Assembly: GCA_013396635.1 (NCBI GenBank)
Contig: WBMW01000076.1
Span: 346,217 to 410,216, forward strand
Direction: 5' to 3'
DNA: 64,000 nt
Source of the DNA: Penelope pileata
Taxonomy: Eukaryota; Chordata; Aves; Galliformes; Cracidae
In this document: positions 23,301-37,769 of the stretch, piece after piece
Position numbering within the stretch: the first letter of the stretch is position 1
Layout: every line of letters starts with the position of its first letter
Made by a program: the position numbers and the translations under genes
The notes under the pieces: generated by a model
What the model was told of the DNA's origin: nothing
The model's input: only the letters and a program-made list of their open reading frames with translations
Databases searched by the model: none

Positions 23301-26300
23301 TTCCTTTCCTAGAAAAGATAGTATCTCCCAAGCGATCCTTTTGTCCGAAAAGGCCACAAACTCTTCAACTTAATCTACCATGCAGACTCTCCTGTATGTT
23401 CTTCTGGAGACAAATGAAATACTTCTCAGTCACAGTACTGACTGCCCAGAAATCAAAGAAAAATCTCATACTTGGTTTTGTAAGGCAACTCACTGGGTTC
23501 TCAGCAGGGCAGGAACCAAGACTAGTTGCTAGCTCCCGACACCCTGTAGATGTAGGCTCCAAATTAAATACCGTGACCCTCTGATGTGGATGCCTCCAAC
23601 AGAGAAAACAATGAGCCTCAGACCTCCATTAAACAGTATGTGGCTAAACACTGCTTTTTCTTCTTCAGCTTCATGACAGATGAAGGCATCTGTCTGGTGA
23701 GGACAGCAGGAAAAACCGGATGAAAAGGTACCAGAACTATTTGCGTCCAATCTATCCACAGCTAACAGATAGCTTCAATAGACAAACAGCAAGTTTGAAC
23801 AGAAACCTGTTACTATCTCTTGTTTAAAAGTAAATACACCTAGTGATACCCCAAGGCTGATCATAAAAGCATTCTTGGTTAAAAATGAGTAGAAGAAACA
23901 AGAACCTGAGAATATTCCTAACATTTATCTTTGTCAGAGCTGTCATGATGTCATTTCTTCAGCAACAGTTTTTCATAAGCTCTTGAATTTGTTTTTTCTT
24001 GACAATGAAGCAAATCTCAGACCTACATTTAAGTTAGACCAGGAAATGGTGTGTTTTAAACACTCTGAAAGCGTCTGTTCAAATTCTGATTGTGAGCATC
24101 AGACACTGTAAAATCTGCAATTCCAGAGCACTTCAACGTCAATTAAGTCTTTTTAAATGCATCAGTTAAACTTGGCTGTTCAGCAGACTTCTAGGGAAAA
24201 TACAATCGTTTTCTTTCATTCTCTGCACAGTTAATGGTCACATACTGATGCAAAAATAATCATCTTTAATTAAAGTTGTGATTATTTCTGCTGACCTAAA
24301 GATGCTATAGTGTTTCTCTACTGTTAATGTAAAGATATTTCATCATTCCATACTGTAGCTTAAAATCATTTGTTTTTTATATCAATTTTTGTAAGAGTTT
24401 TAAGATGCGTCTTTTTTTGAGAGAGTTGTGCTTTTTGTTACCTTATTTCAAAAAGAAATATTTATTTTAAATATATTCTGACATTTTTTGTCCTTCCACT
24501 TCTGGTCAATATCTGGATTCTACTCCTCCCTCACACAAAACATGGTAATAATATTTCATTCAACCAAGGGTCATATTTCCATTATCTTCAGTATACTTCC
24601 TGTTCACTGAGGATAACCTATATGGCTCAGTAATTTCAAGAGCATGAAAATATTTTGTGGAAGCCTGCAGAACAAAATTGTACACACCTCTTAAGGAACA
24701 AAGCATACACATCTTTCACAAAAACCAGTCACCACTGGGAACTGAGCAGAATAACTATTGCTTGTGGAGTTTATCACCTTTAGGCAGAATTATCACCCAC
24801 TTGAGAATATTTTCCTTTGGAAACTGGACAATGGCACATGAGTTAATGTGTGCTAATTATGATAACTAGCCTAGGGATGAAATGTAGGTTGAAATCAGTC
24901 AAGCCATCCTCACGTCTCACAGTAAGGTAGAACATTCATGCTACCAGTGCATTTAAGCTAGATGCAAAAGTAAAACTTAATATTGGAAACATGAAATTTA
25001 TATCTGCTTCAGGAGTTAAGATGTCTGTTTGAGGCCTGACCATACATCAAGTGTATCTCCTTAAGGGATGGTTACCTGCAAAAAAAAAAAAAAATGGGAA
25101 CCCAGGAAGAGCAATTATCTGAAGGCTTCAAGTGTATTGAAAAGCTGTTCAGAGGATATGAAATAATGTTGATGGAATACAATATTTTTATCATACTTAC
25201 ACCTAGAATTACCTCTATGATATTCAGATAAAATTAAATTAGGAACTGGAAAAAAAAAAAGATAAATTTTAGACTAAAGAAAATGAGTAATAAAATTGAA
25301 GACCCTATGGAACGTTTCAATTTTCCCAAAAGTATAGAAAAGAAATATAAAACTCTTTTTCTGTGCATCAGTCCTAAGTAGCTAATAATGTGTAGGAAAG
25401 GAACTTTTTCCTATATCCTCAGTGAAGAAACATTTATTAAGTGGCCAGATACTGCAGCCTGATTCTGATATGATGCACTAGAAAAAAGCAGTTCTCTTTC
25501 TGACAACTTTTACTTGGTTATCTCCCGTAGGATTTGTTGTCCTGAAAAAAATATACATTGAATAAAAAAATATACACTGATTCCACCAACAGTGCAGATT
25601 CGGCATTGCTAGAGAACACATCATTCTGAGCATGCCACTTCATATAAGGACGTTCTATTTTTTAAGTATAAGATACCCGCTGGCTATAAGAACAGATAAT
25701 TGATTGCAATATGATACACATATAAAAGTTTTTAAAAGGAGTAGGATTTTAAGAATGCTTTACACTTTGGTACCCACAAACTGATGAGGATTTTGGCAAA
25801 TTGTATGAAAATCTGTTGAAATCATGCTGTAAGACTTATGAATCAAATTCAGCTTCAAATTTAAATCCACAACTCTAAATGGAAGCATCAGCTCCTGAAG
25901 TGGACACTTAGAATTTAAATGTCTGATTGTGAAAACTCAGACATTAATATCAAGATGCAGTAAACATCATTAAAAGTCCTGAGAAAGTGAAGCACAAAAT
26001 ACTATTTTATGAAGGGTCAAGTAATTCAAGGCCTATGCCATCACAAGACAATGCACATGTGCATAACATCTGAAGCCAATGCTCATTGTTATGAGGTGAT
26101 TATGAAGCGGAGGCAGATAGAGAGAAGGTATATCTTCCTGTTTGTGTACAGTTGTTTGTGCAAAAAAGGGATGAATCCCAGGGCTCCAAGTGCTGAAGCT
26201 GGACTGAAATGGATGAACCAAAGAAAGGAGAGCTCCAGCAGAAAGCTTGGTTTGTAGCAAAGCAGTGGGCAGTCTAAGTCATCCCTTGGTGATCTGCACA

Positions 26301-26372
26301 ATCACAGGGGAAATGCTAGGTCATGGCCTGAATCTGTGATTGAGTACCTGGAGTAAGGGCTGCGGCTACCTA
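20399..26372. other. Single-copy stretch with A-runs, no gene recognised
   Basis: The longest open frame (151 codons, 21628-22083) is lysine-rich because it crosses an A-run at 21895-21909 and has no recognisable domain. Further A-runs are at about 25080-25094 and 25250. There is a 19-bp imperfect tandem duplication at 25545-25582 (17 of 19 bases identical). No RNA gene or mobile element was identified. Confidence 0.55.
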
Positions 26373-26407
26373 GGGAGCACAGGCAAATTGTTTGCACCTG
26401 TGCTCCC
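26373..26407 (+). repeat. Inverted repeat (hairpin) with 3-base loop
   Basis: GGGAGCACAGG at 26373-26383 pairs perfectly with CCTGTGCTCCC at 26397-26407. The stem continues with CAAA against TTTG after a 2-base bulge, leaving a TTG loop. It lies within a GC-richer patch (about 26290-26520) that also holds a CATTTAAGG TATA-like word near 26453. It may be part of an unclassified repeat family together with 26600-26661. Confidence 0.8.
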
Positions 26408-26599
26408 CACCTGACTGGAAGGGGTGGACCAGGGTGAGGCTGCCCTGGGCTCATTTAAGGGCCAGTCACAGAAGGGAATGCATCTTTCTCAGAGGTCAGC
26501 CCCTCAATGTGGTTTTGGTGGGAGGTTGCTACTGATCAGCTGTGGAAATCAAAACTTGTGTGAAATTTCTGTTTATATCTGTTGTTAAACCCTCAGATG

Positions 26600-26661
26600 C
26601 TTTGCCTGGGATTGCAAAGAATCTGTCTGAAGCAGTTTTGCTGCTTCGTTCACAAAATAAC
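26600..26661 (+). repeat. Unclassified dispersed repeat, copy 1
   Basis: This segment (beginning CTTTGCCTGGGATTGC and ending TTCACAAAATAAC) is clearly related to 56261-56325 on the same strand. Most differences between the two are transitions, as in old repeat copies. I do not recognise the family. The hairpin and TATA-like word upstream suggest the tail of an LTR or a DNA transposon, but this is speculative. Confidence 0.7.
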
Positions 26662-29600
26662 AATGAATGGAAGTAGATTGTTCCTTTGTATCTTGTATCA
26701 GGTGTGTGCAGTTTTTCTAAAAAGACTTTTGCTTTCCTGAAAATCTGATTTTCTTTGAGAGAACACACTTATTCTCATCCTCTCATTCTATGAGATTGAT
26801 AATATGCAAATTTGAGATGGGGTGGCATAAGGAATGAGCCAGTAAACCCCTACGAAAGTTAGTTAATCCAGGAGTGAACTTGAGAACCTCCTCAAGTGAA
26901 TGTTGCAACAAAGCTGCTAGAGCTCAGCTCTTTCAGGCAAGTTAATTTCTGTGGTTCCAGATTTTATTCTTCACAGGCTTTTATACTAACACTATGGCTC
27001 AATGTGTGCTTTTACATGTGAGTACATTAAATGCCACTATTTTATCAATTCACACATGAAATAAAACAGGCTTCTCTGTCTCGGAGAGACTTCCTACAAG
27101 AAGCAGAATAAAACTGTGACCTACACCACATTCACAAAGTATGATCCATTTCTTACCATCAATTAGCGTTCTCGTATGAAACTTCCTTTATCCCAACACC
27201 TAAGATATGACTATATCCATTCAGGCATTAACATTTATTCTTTCAATGTTTTATTATAACTTATAACCTTTGCACTAACATTTATAAGTACATTTTGAGT
27301 GCTAAATCCAAAGAGCTGATCTACAAAGTACACTTAATACTAAATTTTAAATGATCTTCACCCACCAGCTTGCCTGACTAGTCACAAAACCAGTGTTGCC
27401 AGTGCTGTACTTAAGCTTCTTGAAAAGGCTAACGTTTCAGGTCAGAAATCCAGCTCTGTGTTTAAATAATTGAACCAACTGTGCTTTCTGGAATCAAATT
27501 CTAAACATGCGGTGCAGTGTGAGTCTTCTATTGTTCAGTTCCTGAGGCACTGGGAAGAGATCATCCCCTCATGAACAAATCCAAACTCCAGGGTTGGACT
27601 TCTGCCTTCAGAAGAGTCACTGCTCTTAATCGCAGTGGGACACTGCTCTCCACTGAGCGTTGGGGGCCAATATGGACCTTCAGACTCAGTATGTTTTTAA
27701 GGGTATGTGGAAATGAGTATTGGGTTCCTTAATTTATTTAGTTAAGGACTATCGATACAAAATAAATAATAAGGGAAGTGATTAACAGAAATTAAAAAGA
27801 AAATGACCATAACAGAGACGAGTTCTTTGGCCACTGATTGATGGCCATTAAGGGAATGGTTCAGGCACAGCCTTGAGGAGCATTGCCCTGAAATGTATAA
27901 TGGGTAAAAGAAGGCAAACATGATTATCATGAACGTTGGGGGATATTTCAGGGGACTTCTGTGAAGCTTCTGATGGGCTTTCGGAATGGGCTTGTGAGAT
28001 TACATGAAATTCATGATAAGATGTTTAGGAAAATGCCCAAAGGCAGGGAAAAGGAAGGATCATGATGGATCAGGAAGCAACAAGCATAAGAAAAAGGAGA
28101 GGAGGGAAGGGGAGGAAGTGCGTGGTCAAGCATAAGTAGCACTAAGTACATTTGTCTGAATGAACATTCTGCCAGCTCACCACTATCTATCCAATCTTCT
28201 TACTCAGTCCTATTAACTATTTTTCTATGCAGTCTCACTCTCTATCCAACATGTAAGTGTCACCAACTGGAGAAGGCCAGTGAGTCACAAAGTCTATAAA
28301 CCTAAGTGGGAGCTGAGGTGTGTTAATATTTCCCTAGTGAATTTAAACTTCAGTGGATGTGTGTAAACGTGATTAACTTGTGAACATCAAACTGGGCTAC
28401 TCAGTTAGTGGGAGAAGACCCACACCTGGAAAGACTAAAGGTCTGAGCAAATGGCTGGGTAAGGGGGCCAGGCATGGATAACAGACAAATTGAGACCTGA
28501 GCTAGAATCAAAGGAGTGCAGGAATGTGGGTGTGCTTGTGAATCTAGAGAGTGGTGGCAGGGTGTTTCACAGGAATTTCAATCCTGACTCCTTAAGTGGT
28601 AGAAAAGGGGTGGGAATATGAGCAACTGGAGAAAGTTCGGTGGAGCAAGAGATCTCACTTCTGTTGAGACACAACTTCATGAAGGAGATAACATAACCAG
28701 ATAGTCTGCATGACAGGATGACAACCTTGTTGAGCCCTTGTGGAAGACAGTAATAAAGCCCCCATGCTCTTCCTGATTCATGAGAAGACACCAGTTTCCA
28801 TTGCTGCAGATGTGGCGTCTTTCATAAGCAAATCCTCAGCAGTACAATTACTGAAGAAATATCTCATAAGAGAAATTATATTTTCCCACGTCGTTTCAAT
28901 GAAAATATTTATTTGGATGGAATGTTTCTTTAACCTAAAACAAATTAAAGCTGTTAAATCTTCCTGCACAAGTTGTCACTAAAGCAGAACAAGTCCTTTA
29001 TCAAGTTTTCATTAGCACAGAATGTCAGCACAGCAAGAACCCTATCTCTCTATCCATCTGGTATTGGAACAAAATATACATATAGATATTCAAAAAAATC
29101 AACTGACTTCAGTACTCCCCACAGTCTTAATTTCCAGACTGTTGCTTTGAACACAAGCAAATAGGATGATACAGTTTTCACATAAAAGAGAAATATCATC
29201 TCTTCAGTGTATATTTTTCTGTCCTTTACAGTGCCTGTAGGTAATATTAAATGTAAGAGTGAAAATGGGTTTCTGCAGCTAGAGCATTAACATCATTGGT
29301 GGGTTTAGGTTGCTAAATTTCAAAGGAGAAGAATCATCAGTGTGTTTGAAAGCCATAATTTTCTACAGGAGTCAAAGCCCTTTTATTGTGGGCATTAGAT
29401 GTGCATATCATGAAAACCGATCTTGGATTTTGCCTTTTTTAACATCTTTGCTGAAGACAGTGGTGAAAATAAGTTTGTCCAGAAAAGGACTTTTCAGTGC
29501 AGGAACTCAATCCAGAGGAAAAAAATCCAGATGTTTGACTATATAAGAACTTAGTAACTTGATGTCCATGATCTTGTTACTCTTAGTGATGAATTAATTT

Positions 29601-32600
29601 GGTTGCCCAAAGGTAGATATGCAATGCTGTTTCAAATGCTCTGAGCATTTCCATGTGCATAGATCTGGTGGACACAGGAACTACACGAGATCTGCACCCT
29701 TTCAGAGCAATAGGTATGGTTAGAGCATCTCAAATGGCCCTGGGTATTGACATTTGGGTGACTGAGCCTCACCCACAATCTCAGCAACCCATGGAGCTCA
29801 TTACAAGCACTAACTATCAGATGACATTTTCTCTTCAAGGCAGGAATGCTTTTTCTAATATCCAACTCAGTAGATAGGAAAAAGAGGGAGGACAGCCAAG
29901 AACACTATTTTCCTTAGGCTTCCCAAGCTGGCTGCCAAACCTGTACAATTTTTACTGCTTCTCCATTCTAATTTTAAATATTTTGAAATGTCTCCATTAA
30001 AGCTCTTAAGGGGGTAAAGTTTGGTGTTCATAATTAACACAACAAATGAGCTGTATTTTTCAAATTGAATTAAAAAATGAAATTCATTTCTGTGGTGGTT
30101 CTTTTTCCAGGAATACTGCAGCTCTTATTTGTTCTCAGATCTGTCTGGAAATTCTTCCTTCCCTGGTTATTTAGCAGCCAGCCAGGGTCTAGAGATTATA
30201 TCTGAGCCTGGTTTAACGCTAGTACTAAAGGTGATAAAATCTGGTTTGCTAGCGATAGGAAATCTCAGCTGAATAGTAGAAATTCATATATTCATTTTAA
30301 AAGGCTGAGCACATTTGCCTCTGTATGTTTCTTTATATCTGGAAATTTACATGGGAATTTTACATTTAAGGGCTGATATAGAGTAATTTTTTGTGTGCTC
30401 AGCAAGCCCATGAAGACTAGGAAAAATAAATTTAATAAGTGGATGAATAAAATGCATGCTGTAAGCAGTAGGTATTGATGTAAAACAGTTTGGTGCTCAC
30501 TCAAGTTTTTCTGATACTAAGAGTCAGCACAGAGTATATGTTCCTTGGCTTCCTCTGCAGCTCAACAACAGAATAGAAGCTCAACCTTTCTAAAGTATTA
30601 GAGATATGTATCACTGATAAATTCTGGAAAGCAGAAGATACTGAGCCATCGCCCTATTTTAGAAAATAAGCGAATGTGATGAAGGATGAAAATGATGGTG
30701 GCTCAAAAATGGTTTTGAAATAGCTCTAGGATTCTCAATGCCGAAAGGTACACAACTCACCTGGTGGAAATTTCTTTGCATTTTCTATTTGCCAAAATTC
30801 CTCTTTTCTAGCATGTTCAGAAGTGCCATGGTCTTTCAGGCTCCAGGGACCATCTTGTATCTCAGATCCTTTGTGCCAAGGAATATGCCATAGTAGGAGG
30901 AGTATGAGATGCTGCCACTTGGGTTTGTCTTTGGCAGTGAGGCTGTGGTGGTGCAGCACAGCACACCTTCACCTCTTTCCTTTCTACTTCAGGAAAGACT
31001 GGCCATCCAGAAAGACCTGGCACCAGGAAATGCAGACTGGGAAAGATGATGCAGCACGTGGCAAGGAGGAAGCATTGAAGAGGAGAGTGCGATCCTACAA
31101 AAAGAGGTGAAGAAAACAATTCCATGTTGTTTCCTTTCCTTCTTATCCTTCTCATTGTCTTTCAAGCCCTTTTTAACTCATGCATCTCTGGGCATTTCTG
31201 TATCATTTTTCCCACAACCTCTACTACTGAACAAAGACTACTTAGCAGGATTATCCACCTTCTTCTTCCGTCTATCAAAATCTGTGATAGATGGCACTTG
31301 TATCTCTCCTTTGAATGTCTTTAATGTTGTACATAGTTCCATCCTTAACACCAGCCCTGGAAATTGTTCCAGCACTTTTCTTTTTCTACTGAAGGAATCA
31401 ATGAACTGGACTTTTGATCCTCTGAGGTTGTGATTGTTCTCATGTCCCCACATCACTCTGTCAGAGTAATAACTCAAAAACATTGTCCATCCTTTGCTGA
31501 CTGAAATTTAAGAAGGTGATTAGAATAAACCAGGACTTGCGTTTACAATGGCATACAACTACTGGATAATCCCAGGGGGTATTAAATTTTAAGTCTGCTG
31601 TTCCAGAGGTCTAGTCACTCAGTGCAGCACAGCATGTGACAGCTTTCTGAGCAAGCTATGGCTAACACTGGAGGGGAAAAAAAACAACACTTCAACAAAA
31701 TAAAAGTACTGGGAGGAAAATAAAGATGCATTTGACCTGAGTTCAGTGTACAAAAAATTGCAAAAATCTTGCAAACTTTTTTATTTAGTCAGAGAAAAGA
31801 CAGTATTTTCATCAGATTGCTGATCATTAGATTTTAATGCCTTTGTGCTTAACCTAGGAATTTCTTTTCCAAAATGCTTTGCTGGCAAAATAAATGCCAG
31901 TAGGAAATGATAGGATGGTTTACAGAAATGTCTTTCCATAGGGCATATTGCTGATTACTGTTACTTTGTCCTGATACAACAGAGTACCGAACCTTAAGAG
32001 AGAGGATTTTTAATTAAATAGGAGAAAGCATTCTTTGCTCCAGACGGACCTGACAGAAAGGTTTGTCATTCCAACTGGGGCTGTATTTCCAGCGCAGAGA
32101 GAGCCATTTAAGCTAGTATAGTTTTCTTAGTAATTGAAACACTCTCAGGTGAGATGTGGAGAGCAAATGTCATGAAAAAGATTTTCTGGCAAGAGTCAGG
32201 CAGCCTTTCTTCTGATCAGTAATTCAGACAGAGTTCATTACAGAGACAGACGCATGATCACTGTACTGCTAAAGGAGTAATGTGCTGGTGCAGCGCTTCG
32301 CTTCTGATTCAGTGCTACAGGAGAGCTGCAGACCTCGGCCAAGATGCTGGTGGACACCGTGCAGACTCAGGTGTCATAGGTCCAGGGTCTGCTGCAGCAT
32401 GCTTACATCTTTTGTCTGCAGATATCTTTTCTGAGCATGCCATTTTCAATGTATTATTACGTTTTATTTTTCAATGAAAACTGTACTCTATAACTTCAGT
32501 ATGACTGCTTCAATGCACTGCAGAAAGTGGAAATTTTCCTGAGTGCCTCTCATTCTGTTCCTGCAGAATTGCTAGGGGCCCTTCCCTCTTTGTCTGCAGT

Positions 32601-35600
32601 GACCAGAAAGCCATAGCAATGGGACAATCAGCATCTTGCTGTGTTATGTATGGAAACACAGGTGCAGCAGTGATCCTCAAATAGTACATGTTGCTTGGCA
32701 AGCTGTTACTCATTTTACTCACTTTTAAAATGATATTATGACATTATAACAAGACACACTGAAGATTATCTGGTGGCCACTGCAGCTTTACATGACAAGT
32801 AATAATATCAAATAATAATAGGGTAATAGAAATAGTTCCTTTATCTCTTGCAATGAAAGCTGGAATAATTATAGCAGTGATGCATTGACTCTTGCATTTT
32901 AACTGTGGTACAATTGTAATGTTAAATAGCAATGGCTTTATAAGTGACATCACAGATGTTAACATTAGGAAAGAAATTCATAACAGTGTAACTATTGTGA
33001 CATGATAAAATAGATTATTTTTTCTTACGAACATGAAATATAAACATAGAAAACTGTCCTGATGAATTATTCTATTTGAAGGCTTACCATGTTTTGCAGG
33101 GAACTTACTGTGAACTGCCAACCTTAAAGCTGTGCACATACTTTAACTATTTGAAATGTAAAAGTAAATGTAGCATAAGCTTCAAGCTATAATATACAGC
33201 AAAATCAACTTCCTCTATCTATACATTCCCTTCCTGAAAAGGGAATGCAGCGTGGCTGACATTTCTCATCATTCCTGCTAAATTTTATTCACATTGTACT
33301 TGGAAAGAAGAAAAGTAGAAAATAGTTTGTTTCACAAAACAGAATTTATGGATATTGGAGTTTAACAGACAGAAGTGATTGAGGTTTTAGGGATATAATC
33401 TGATATCCTCTATTTTCTTAGCTCACTGCCAAAGACAGAAACATCCTTTTTCTGTAGTAAATCAATTTTGAAAAAAATAAGAAGTCAAAACTCAACATAG
33501 TTCTTTCGCGATGTATACATAGAAGTCATCACTGATTTTTCATCAATATGTGTATTCATATCCACTTTCTTAGTTGGTTAATGGAAAAAACAATCATTGC
33601 CATATTACAGAGGTTAAAGCAGGACTTCGCATTAGAAAAAGAAAAAAAGAAAAAAAAGAGTAATGAGTAATGTAAAATAGTATTTCCAATAATTAATTTA
33701 ACTCACAAAGACCTTTTTCTCACCTACCAAATACTATTTTGGAAAAGACCAAATCATAGATTCTGCTTTAATGTAGTCCAGAGGTTAGTGCTGAAACTTG
33801 AGTTCTCAATCAAAGAGTGTTAAGAGCTTGGGGCTACATGGAGTGTGGTAGAAATGTGCAGTTCATAGATCCTGGGCTGCTTTCTATTATTTAATTTCAT
33901 CAACAATAAAGGTTGAAAGCTGAGATGAATTGATCTGGATCCGTGTCATGGTTTTTATAGGAAGAATTGACCGGAATCTGGAAAAACATTTAGGATTTTG
34001 TCATGCCTAATGAAATTGTCCATTAATGTTAACCACAAATAAATGTCATTTAAAGAACCAAATACGTAAATTTCAGCAGACTCAGAAAGCTTAGAAAACT
34101 GCTTGCTATCTGAGAAGTATTAGGGGGAATCAAAACCTGTATATGGACAAGGTAGAGAATTCAGATTTTTCTCATGCTCTAAGAGAGCTACATAGGGCCA
34201 CGGCGGAAGGAATCTTTTACCTGCTGGAGAAATCCAAAAGTAAGATTGTTGAAATTGAAACTATTTACAATACATAAATAGAATCACAGAGGAAAAAAAA
34301 AACATTGTTTAAAAGGATATAGACTGTTATACAAAGATGAGATATGTTAAATATTAAGAAAATATTAAGAGTAAAACAATCTTTCAGTATAATAATAATT
34401 TCAGTAGGTTATTTATCCACCAAATACCTCTCTGCTGTGCAAATTGCAGCAAAGCATGGTAAATCAGGAATTTGAGCTGGAACTCAGACTGCACAGAACC
34501 TTTCTTGATGTCTATGGTGCTTTGCTTTGGTAAATGGCTATATATTAAGAAAGTATATATATCATGACTAAGTAAAACTTCAGCAATGAAAGTAGAGTAA
34601 GCAGTAAGTACATTTAATGGAATGAAATCGATCAATGGGAAATTTGGTCTGGCTACAAGAGAAAATTCCTCCTGAGAGATAAACTTATAACTGTCACTCA
34701 CTAGTACTAATTTCATCCTTTTGTTTCTCCAAAGTAGCTGTAATAGATATGTTTCTTGGGGAACATAAGCCCAATCAGTTCAATCACTGGCAAATCCATC
34801 CCAGTGAACTAAGTAGGACTGCTGGAAAATAATTTGGATGCTCTACATTTTTTAAGCAACAAAACACACTCAAAGTTTCCCTGAAGTTATTAGCAAATCT
34901 TTTTTTTTTTTATTGTGATTGAATACTTAAAAATTGTCAATGTCTACTGCACTTCAAGAAAAAAAAAAAAAAAAAACAATGGCTTTTGAGTTGATCCATC
35001 AATCTCTTTTTTCCAAAAGAAGTTTAAAACCTCCAGAAAAAAATGATAAGGGTACAGCAAATATTTATAAAAAGAGTAAGTTTATTAAAAATGAAATAAA
35101 AGGGTACCTGAAAAAAAAGTTAGCCCAAATTATTCCATGCTTGGATCATAACTGTGTATTTGAACATGATACCAAATTTGTATGTTGATGTATAAACTCC
35201 AGATATAAAAACAGGAAAAAAATAAGCTTACAGATATTCACATAACTGCCTACAAGTAGGAAAATGCAATTACACATATTTCTGCAACCCCTGGCTATAA
35301 GGAACAGCAGCAGTGATCTGATTTTTAATTCCCTCAGCCTTGCATAAGAAGCATAAAAATCTCCCTTTGTTCAGTGATGAGTATCTAAATGTGTTGGATA
35401 AATTCAGCCCAAAGAAAATCTCAGAATGTTACTGCAAGAAAAGTGTGGAGGTTCTGATCACTCTCAACAGGAGATATGATATCTTAAAACAAAATCTCAA
35501 AAGGAAAGGGGAATTATAAATGAACTGAAATGCTAATGTTCTGGGGTAAAACATAGTGCACTTCATAGCTGTATGCAACTGAAATGGCAGTGCTGCACTA

Positions 35601-37769
35601 TATATGTTCTGATAAATCAGACTCAGCTTGTGCCTTCTCAATAATTGGTCAAAGTATTAAAACAGGAAGAGCCTGAGAGAATTTTGAAATTATTTTCTTT
35701 TACTTTTTTTTAAGTACTAAATTTTTAATTAATTTAGTTACCCACAGAGGAAGCAAATATTCGGTTTGATTTTTCTTTCCCTAAAGATAGAGAAATATTC
35801 TTGCTGTGCCAGAAAGAATATGTATTGCTATTTTATGCATATTTCAAGACAATCTTTTCTTTAGGGCATTAGAGGAAAGGATTCTTAAGGGAACAGGCTG
35901 GGACTGAGTGTAGAGTCTTATAGAGAAATCTAGGCTCATTGTTTACCAAGACGTGGTGCTGATATGCAAATACAAATATTAGATAGTATATTAGTTATAT
36001 AATCATTTGATTTGAACTAAAAAGTTTTTTAAATAAGATACTCCCATATGTGTAGAGGAAAGAGTGAATCACTGTTAGTGACAGACAAAGGGGAGACTTC
36101 TGAGCCTGTGTGAGAGAGGGAGGCTGCTCATATTGTTCTTGGGTGGGGAGGAGGAAGACAACACGTAAAGGTATGGAGGGAGGAACAAAGGTTATTTGTT
36201 ACAATTTGAGCTTGCTTGTGTTCGTAGGTGGATTGCTGCTGTGAGACACACAAACACATACCAATTTTCCAATTTTTCTTGAGGATTTCAACCTTACAGA
36301 CCTCTCTTCCCATTGCTCCTTCATGAGATCCATGGAAATGTGCTGGCCATTGCTGTATCTGCTGCAAATGAGAGGCATAGTTCCAACAAGGTCAGCATTA
36401 TGCCTGCACCCTATGCAGTCCTATGACTGATGAAAGAGCAAGACAATGATAGTCAGATCTAAATGACTTGGGAGCTGTGCCACACTTTTTAACTAGACCA
36501 CAAAATTCTGGGATATTTGAAAGAGACACTGCTTTCTACAAACAGCGCATCAGGACAGGGCTTTCTGCTCTCTCTTCCCCAGAATGTCAAGAAGATGAAT
36601 TGATTAGCAGAAAGTTGGGAAGTCAGATGACTATTTCTCCATAAGAAACTCTGGGAAAAGTTAGCTCCCTATTGTAGGTGTATCATGGAGTCTTTGTTGT
36701 GTGTGTTTCAGATGGAGGGCTTAAGTCTTAGGAAATGTAAGGGCTTCTGCTAATTAATTTGAAAAAAGGTCAAGTCCATGTTAATAATCAAATTGAACCT
36801 GTGCCTCTGAGTAAAGGCTGCTGGAAAGAGATGTGATTACACATGGTTTTAATGCAGGGAATATCAGCTTTGCCTCACTGCCTCGAGCAGTGGTTCTGTG
36901 ACATTTGTAGAGTTGCAGGAGTTTGAGAAAAATTTTGCAAATTGGAAAATGGAATGGCCGACGAACACCTCTGCTGGGAAATCATATTGGAATATTGTTT
37001 TATACGGTCATGTCATTGCCGTGATATTTATTTCATTGCATTTATAAAAATACCTGCTTTTAAAATGCGCAATGCACAGTATCCTCTGCAGGTATACTCC
37101 TGGACCAGCACATTCAGTAACCAGCAGCATGCTAAACCTCCTAAATTTTAACCAGATAAATATAAGCTTTCTTGCCATGGAAAACTAGGGGAAGGTGGGT
37201 AGCAGGGGACTGCTGTCATATGAAAAAGTAATTTCCTTTGCTAGTAGTCTTTTGAACATTCATACCTTTTAGTTGCGATACTGGTATTTGAATAAGGTCT
37301 TTATCTTTCTCCATACAGCTCTTAGGTAGATGGAATTATTTATTTTCCTATAAAAATGCCTATTTCCACCAATAGTATCTATAATTCAGCCTGATTTCCT
37401 TTCCTGGATTAGTTTTGTTAAAAAAAAACACAAAACCAGATGCTCCTTCAAGAGCAGAAAGGTAGAAGAAAAATATAGCTGGCCCCTTCAAAAGAGAAAT
37501 AAAATGGTTGCCAACTTCTAAATATGAGTAAAGGGGCTCCAGAGAGACCTGTCAGAAAGAGATCCTACCCAGTAAGCCCACGGGCCTGACCTGTCTTGGA
37601 CTGAGTGCAGGTAAACATGCCTAGCATCAAGAATGTGTAGATAATGAGAATTCACAGAATTCTCTGTGCTAATGCACATGTAATTCCCCTTCCCAGCTAT
37701 TGAAAATGCAGCTATTTGCATTCTCTTGGTCCAGCTATAACATTTTTAGACAGTAAATCCTTGCACTGC
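26662..37769. other. Long single-copy AT-rich stretch
   Basis: Eleven kilobases with no recognised gene, RNA gene or transposon. Chance frames do not exceed about 110 codons. Small features are a perfect 9-bp hairpin at 33224-33247, AAAGAAAAAA-type runs near 33640-33660, a T-run near 34900 and an A-run at about 34959-34976. Around 28400-28560 and 36930-37100 the base composition is less AT-rich, but no motif was recognised. Confidence 0.55.

Noticed and set aside
34934..35188. 84-codon frame beginning next to a poly-A run, possible processed pseudogene
   Set aside because: The A-run lies near the start of the frame rather than at a 3' end, and no similarity to a known gene was seen.
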